64,000 bases of DNA, from assembly GCF_000517105.1 (NCBI RefSeq), contig NZ_KI912148.1, positions 614,518-678,517 of the forward strand, given 5' to 3'. This stretch comes from Fischerella sp. PCC 9605. Its GTDB lineage: Bacteria > Cyanobacteriota > Cyanobacteriia > Cyanobacteriales > Nostocaceae. The notes under the pieces were generated by a model. It did not search any database, was not told where the DNA came from, and saw only the letters and a list, made by a program, of their open reading frames with translations. A program made the translations under genes and the position numbers. Each line of letters opens with the position of its first letter. Position 1 is the stretch's first letter. Shown piece after piece: positions 62,775 through 64,000 of this stretch.

Positions 62775-64000
62775 TCAGGATGTGGCTGTAGCCGGCTGAC
62801 GAAGTGTTGCGATTACTTCCGGAATCACTTGATTCAAATTCCCAGCTCCTAGAAACAGCGCCAAGTCTCCAGGGCGCAGATTTTGCTGTAAAAAATCGCA
62901 CATCAAATCTAAATTAGCCTGATAGTTGACTTGCGGATGATGCTTGGCAACTTCTTGTGCGAGTTGTTCACCGCTAACCTGTCCTAAATTGGCTTCCCCA
63001 GCACTGTAAATATCAGTAAGTATGACTGCATCGGCATGAGTAAAAGATTGGGCAAATTCCTCAAAAAATGCCTGTGTGCGACTATAGCGATGGGGTTGGA
63101 ATATGGCTACTACTCTTTGTCCTGGTCTTGCTTGCAGGCGTGCAGCAGCCAGAGTTGCGCGAATTTCGCTGGGATGGTGGGCGTAGTCATCGATGAAGGT
63201 GATGCCATCAACTTCACCCCGGAATTCAAAACGGCGTCTTGCACCTTCAAAGGTCGCAAGTCCTTTAGCAATTTCTCCAAATTCTAAACCTAGAACTCGA
63301 CCAACGGCCACCGCTGCTAGGGCATTGCTGAGGTTGTGGCGACTGAGCAAACGTAGCTTTAGCACACCCAAAGCTTTACCCCGTTCCCAAACTAAGGCAG
63401 TGGTGCCATCGGCACGATAATCTATATTGGTAACGGTATAATCCGCACCTGTATCTTGATATAAGCTATAACTTATTGTTGGTTGGAAGCGATCGCGCAC
63501 CGTTGCACAATCAATGCTACCGACTAACGTCTTGCAACCTTCAGCAAAGGTCTGGAATATCTGCACTACTTCTTCCAAATTGTCGTAGTGGTCGGGATGA
63601 TCCAGTTCGATATTGGTGATAATACCAATTTCCGGAGCGTGTTTAACTAGCGAACCATCAGACTCATCTGCTTCCGCCACCAGATAGCGACTTTGTCCCA
63701 ACCTAGCGTTACCTTCCCAAGCATTGACTTCACCACCTACTAAAATCGTGGGGTCTAACCCCGCTTGCAATAGCATGTAACCAATCATGCTACTTGTGGT
63801 GGTTTTACCATGAGTTCCGGCAACGGCAATGCTGTCATATTCAGCAATTAAAGCTGCCAATACATCAGAACGATGAAATATTGGGCAGCCTAATTCTAAA
63901 GCCGCTTTGTATTCCAAATTATTTGTGTTAATTGCTGTTGAACAAATAACTTGTGGTAGTTGTGCCAATTCTAAATTTGGCTCTTCATCTTCAGCATTTA
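62775..64000 (-). CDS. murC: UDP-N-acetylmuramate--L-alanine ligase, N-terminus cut by window
   Basis: MurC adds L-Ala to UDP-MurNAc. The open frame runs to the window end, so about 80 N-terminal residues are missing. The visible 408 codons show the ATP-binding loop VAGTHGKTTTSSMIGYML, EADESDGSLVKHAP, the IITNIELDHPDHYDNLE motif, DDYAHHPSEIRATLAAAR, and the C-terminal domain ending LFLGAGNLNQVIPE. The leftward codons (NAEDEEPNLE) continue the frame, so no start is called. It is 122 nt upstream of murB; the pair probably forms an operon. Confidence 0.95.
   Translation of the reverse strand, partial: NAEDEEPNLELAQLPQVICSTAINTNNLEYKAALELGCPIFHRSDVLAALIAEYDSIAVAGTHGKTTTSSMIGYMLLQAGLDPTILVGGEVNAWEGNARLGQSRYLVAEADESDGSLVKHAPEIGIITNIELDHPDHYDNLEEVVQIFQTFAEGCKTLVGSIDCATVRDRFQPTISYSLYQDTGADYTVTNIDYRADGTTALVWERGKALGVLKLRLLSRHNLSNALAAVAVGRVLGLEFGEIAKGLATFEGARRRFEFRGEVDGITFIDDYAHHPSEIRATLAAARLQARPGQRVVAIFQPHRYSRTQAFFEEFAQSFTHADAVILTDIYSAGEANLGQVSGEQLAQEVAKHHPQVNYQANLDLMCDFLQQNLRPGDLALFLGAGNLNQVIPEVIATLRQPATATS

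Noticed and set aside
1-64000. Transposons, prophage, CRISPR arrays, rRNA or tRNA genes
   Set aside because: Both strands were inspected by eye; no transposase, integrase, cas gene, repeat-spacer array or cloverleaf-like sequence was found. A tRNAscan or Infernal run would be the decisive test.

Overview
The window is cyanobacterial and most probably comes from a filamentous, heterocyst-type member of the Nostocales. The supporting signs are the very frequent HIP1 octamer (GCGATCGC), a DnaE polymerase gene that ends in an N-terminal split intein, a ferredoxin-thioredoxin reductase subunit, a Rieske oxygenase of the PaO type, a cyanobacterial-type MurC/MurB pair, and intergenic spacers full of heptamer-type short tandem repeats and small palindromes. 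No rRNA, tRNA, transposase, prophage or CRISPR array was seen. Species-level placement is not possible from this sequence alone.

Layout. Positions 1-8 kb hold the start of a secreted protein, a DUF309 protein, FtrC, a DUF58 protein, a PilT-type ATPase, a DUF5331 protein with a repeat tail, a thioredoxin-like [2Fe-2S] protein, cysteine synthase and a 1-Cys peroxiredoxin. At 8-16 kb are IlvD and a divergent LysR regulator, a small secreted protein, a putative glycosyltransferase with a decayed prfC fragment behind it, a membrane-anchored secreted protein, GalE, and an apparently domain-deleted YdcF-like protein. At 16-25 kb come an ABC exporter, an ABC1/AarF kinase, RecN and a dicarboxylate/amino-acid symporter. 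At 25-31 kb are a PilB-N-like/multi-TM fusion, the DnaE N-half with its split intein, Uma2 proteins, and a broken DUF433/DUF5615 pair joined to a broken Uma2 gene. At 31-38 kb lie MetH, a cluster of gene remnants around another Uma2 gene, CobL and a geranylgeranyl-reductase-family protein.

At 39-51 kb are frr-pyrH (overlapping, translationally coupled), a thioredoxin-fold protein, an alpha/beta hydrolase, an LCP protein, an AI-2E-type transporter, a lipoprotein serpin next to a secreted subtilase, and ribulose-phosphate epimerase. At 51.5-54.6 kb is a compact minus-strand cyanoexosortase A locus: PEP-CTERM substrate, exosortase (crtA), an associated membrane-anchored protein and an HpsJ-like protein. 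At 55-64 kb are a conserved small protein, a lipoprotein, CsbD, a protein built of five 20-residue repeats, UvrB, a PaO-family Rieske oxygenase, MurB and a MurC that runs off the window end.

The most unusual signal is a 30-bp palindrome (TGTAGAGACG...CGTCTCTACA). It occurs between genes and also inside the reading frames of metH and cobL. In both genes it is read in the same frame and gives nearly the same peptide (VETRxxASLQ), like the protein-coding palindromic elements known from Rickettsia. The self-contained exosortase locus, the PilB-N/membrane fusion, the SGVRPI repeat protein, the serpin-subtilase neighbourhood and the reciprocal toxin/Uma2 truncation are also worth a second look.
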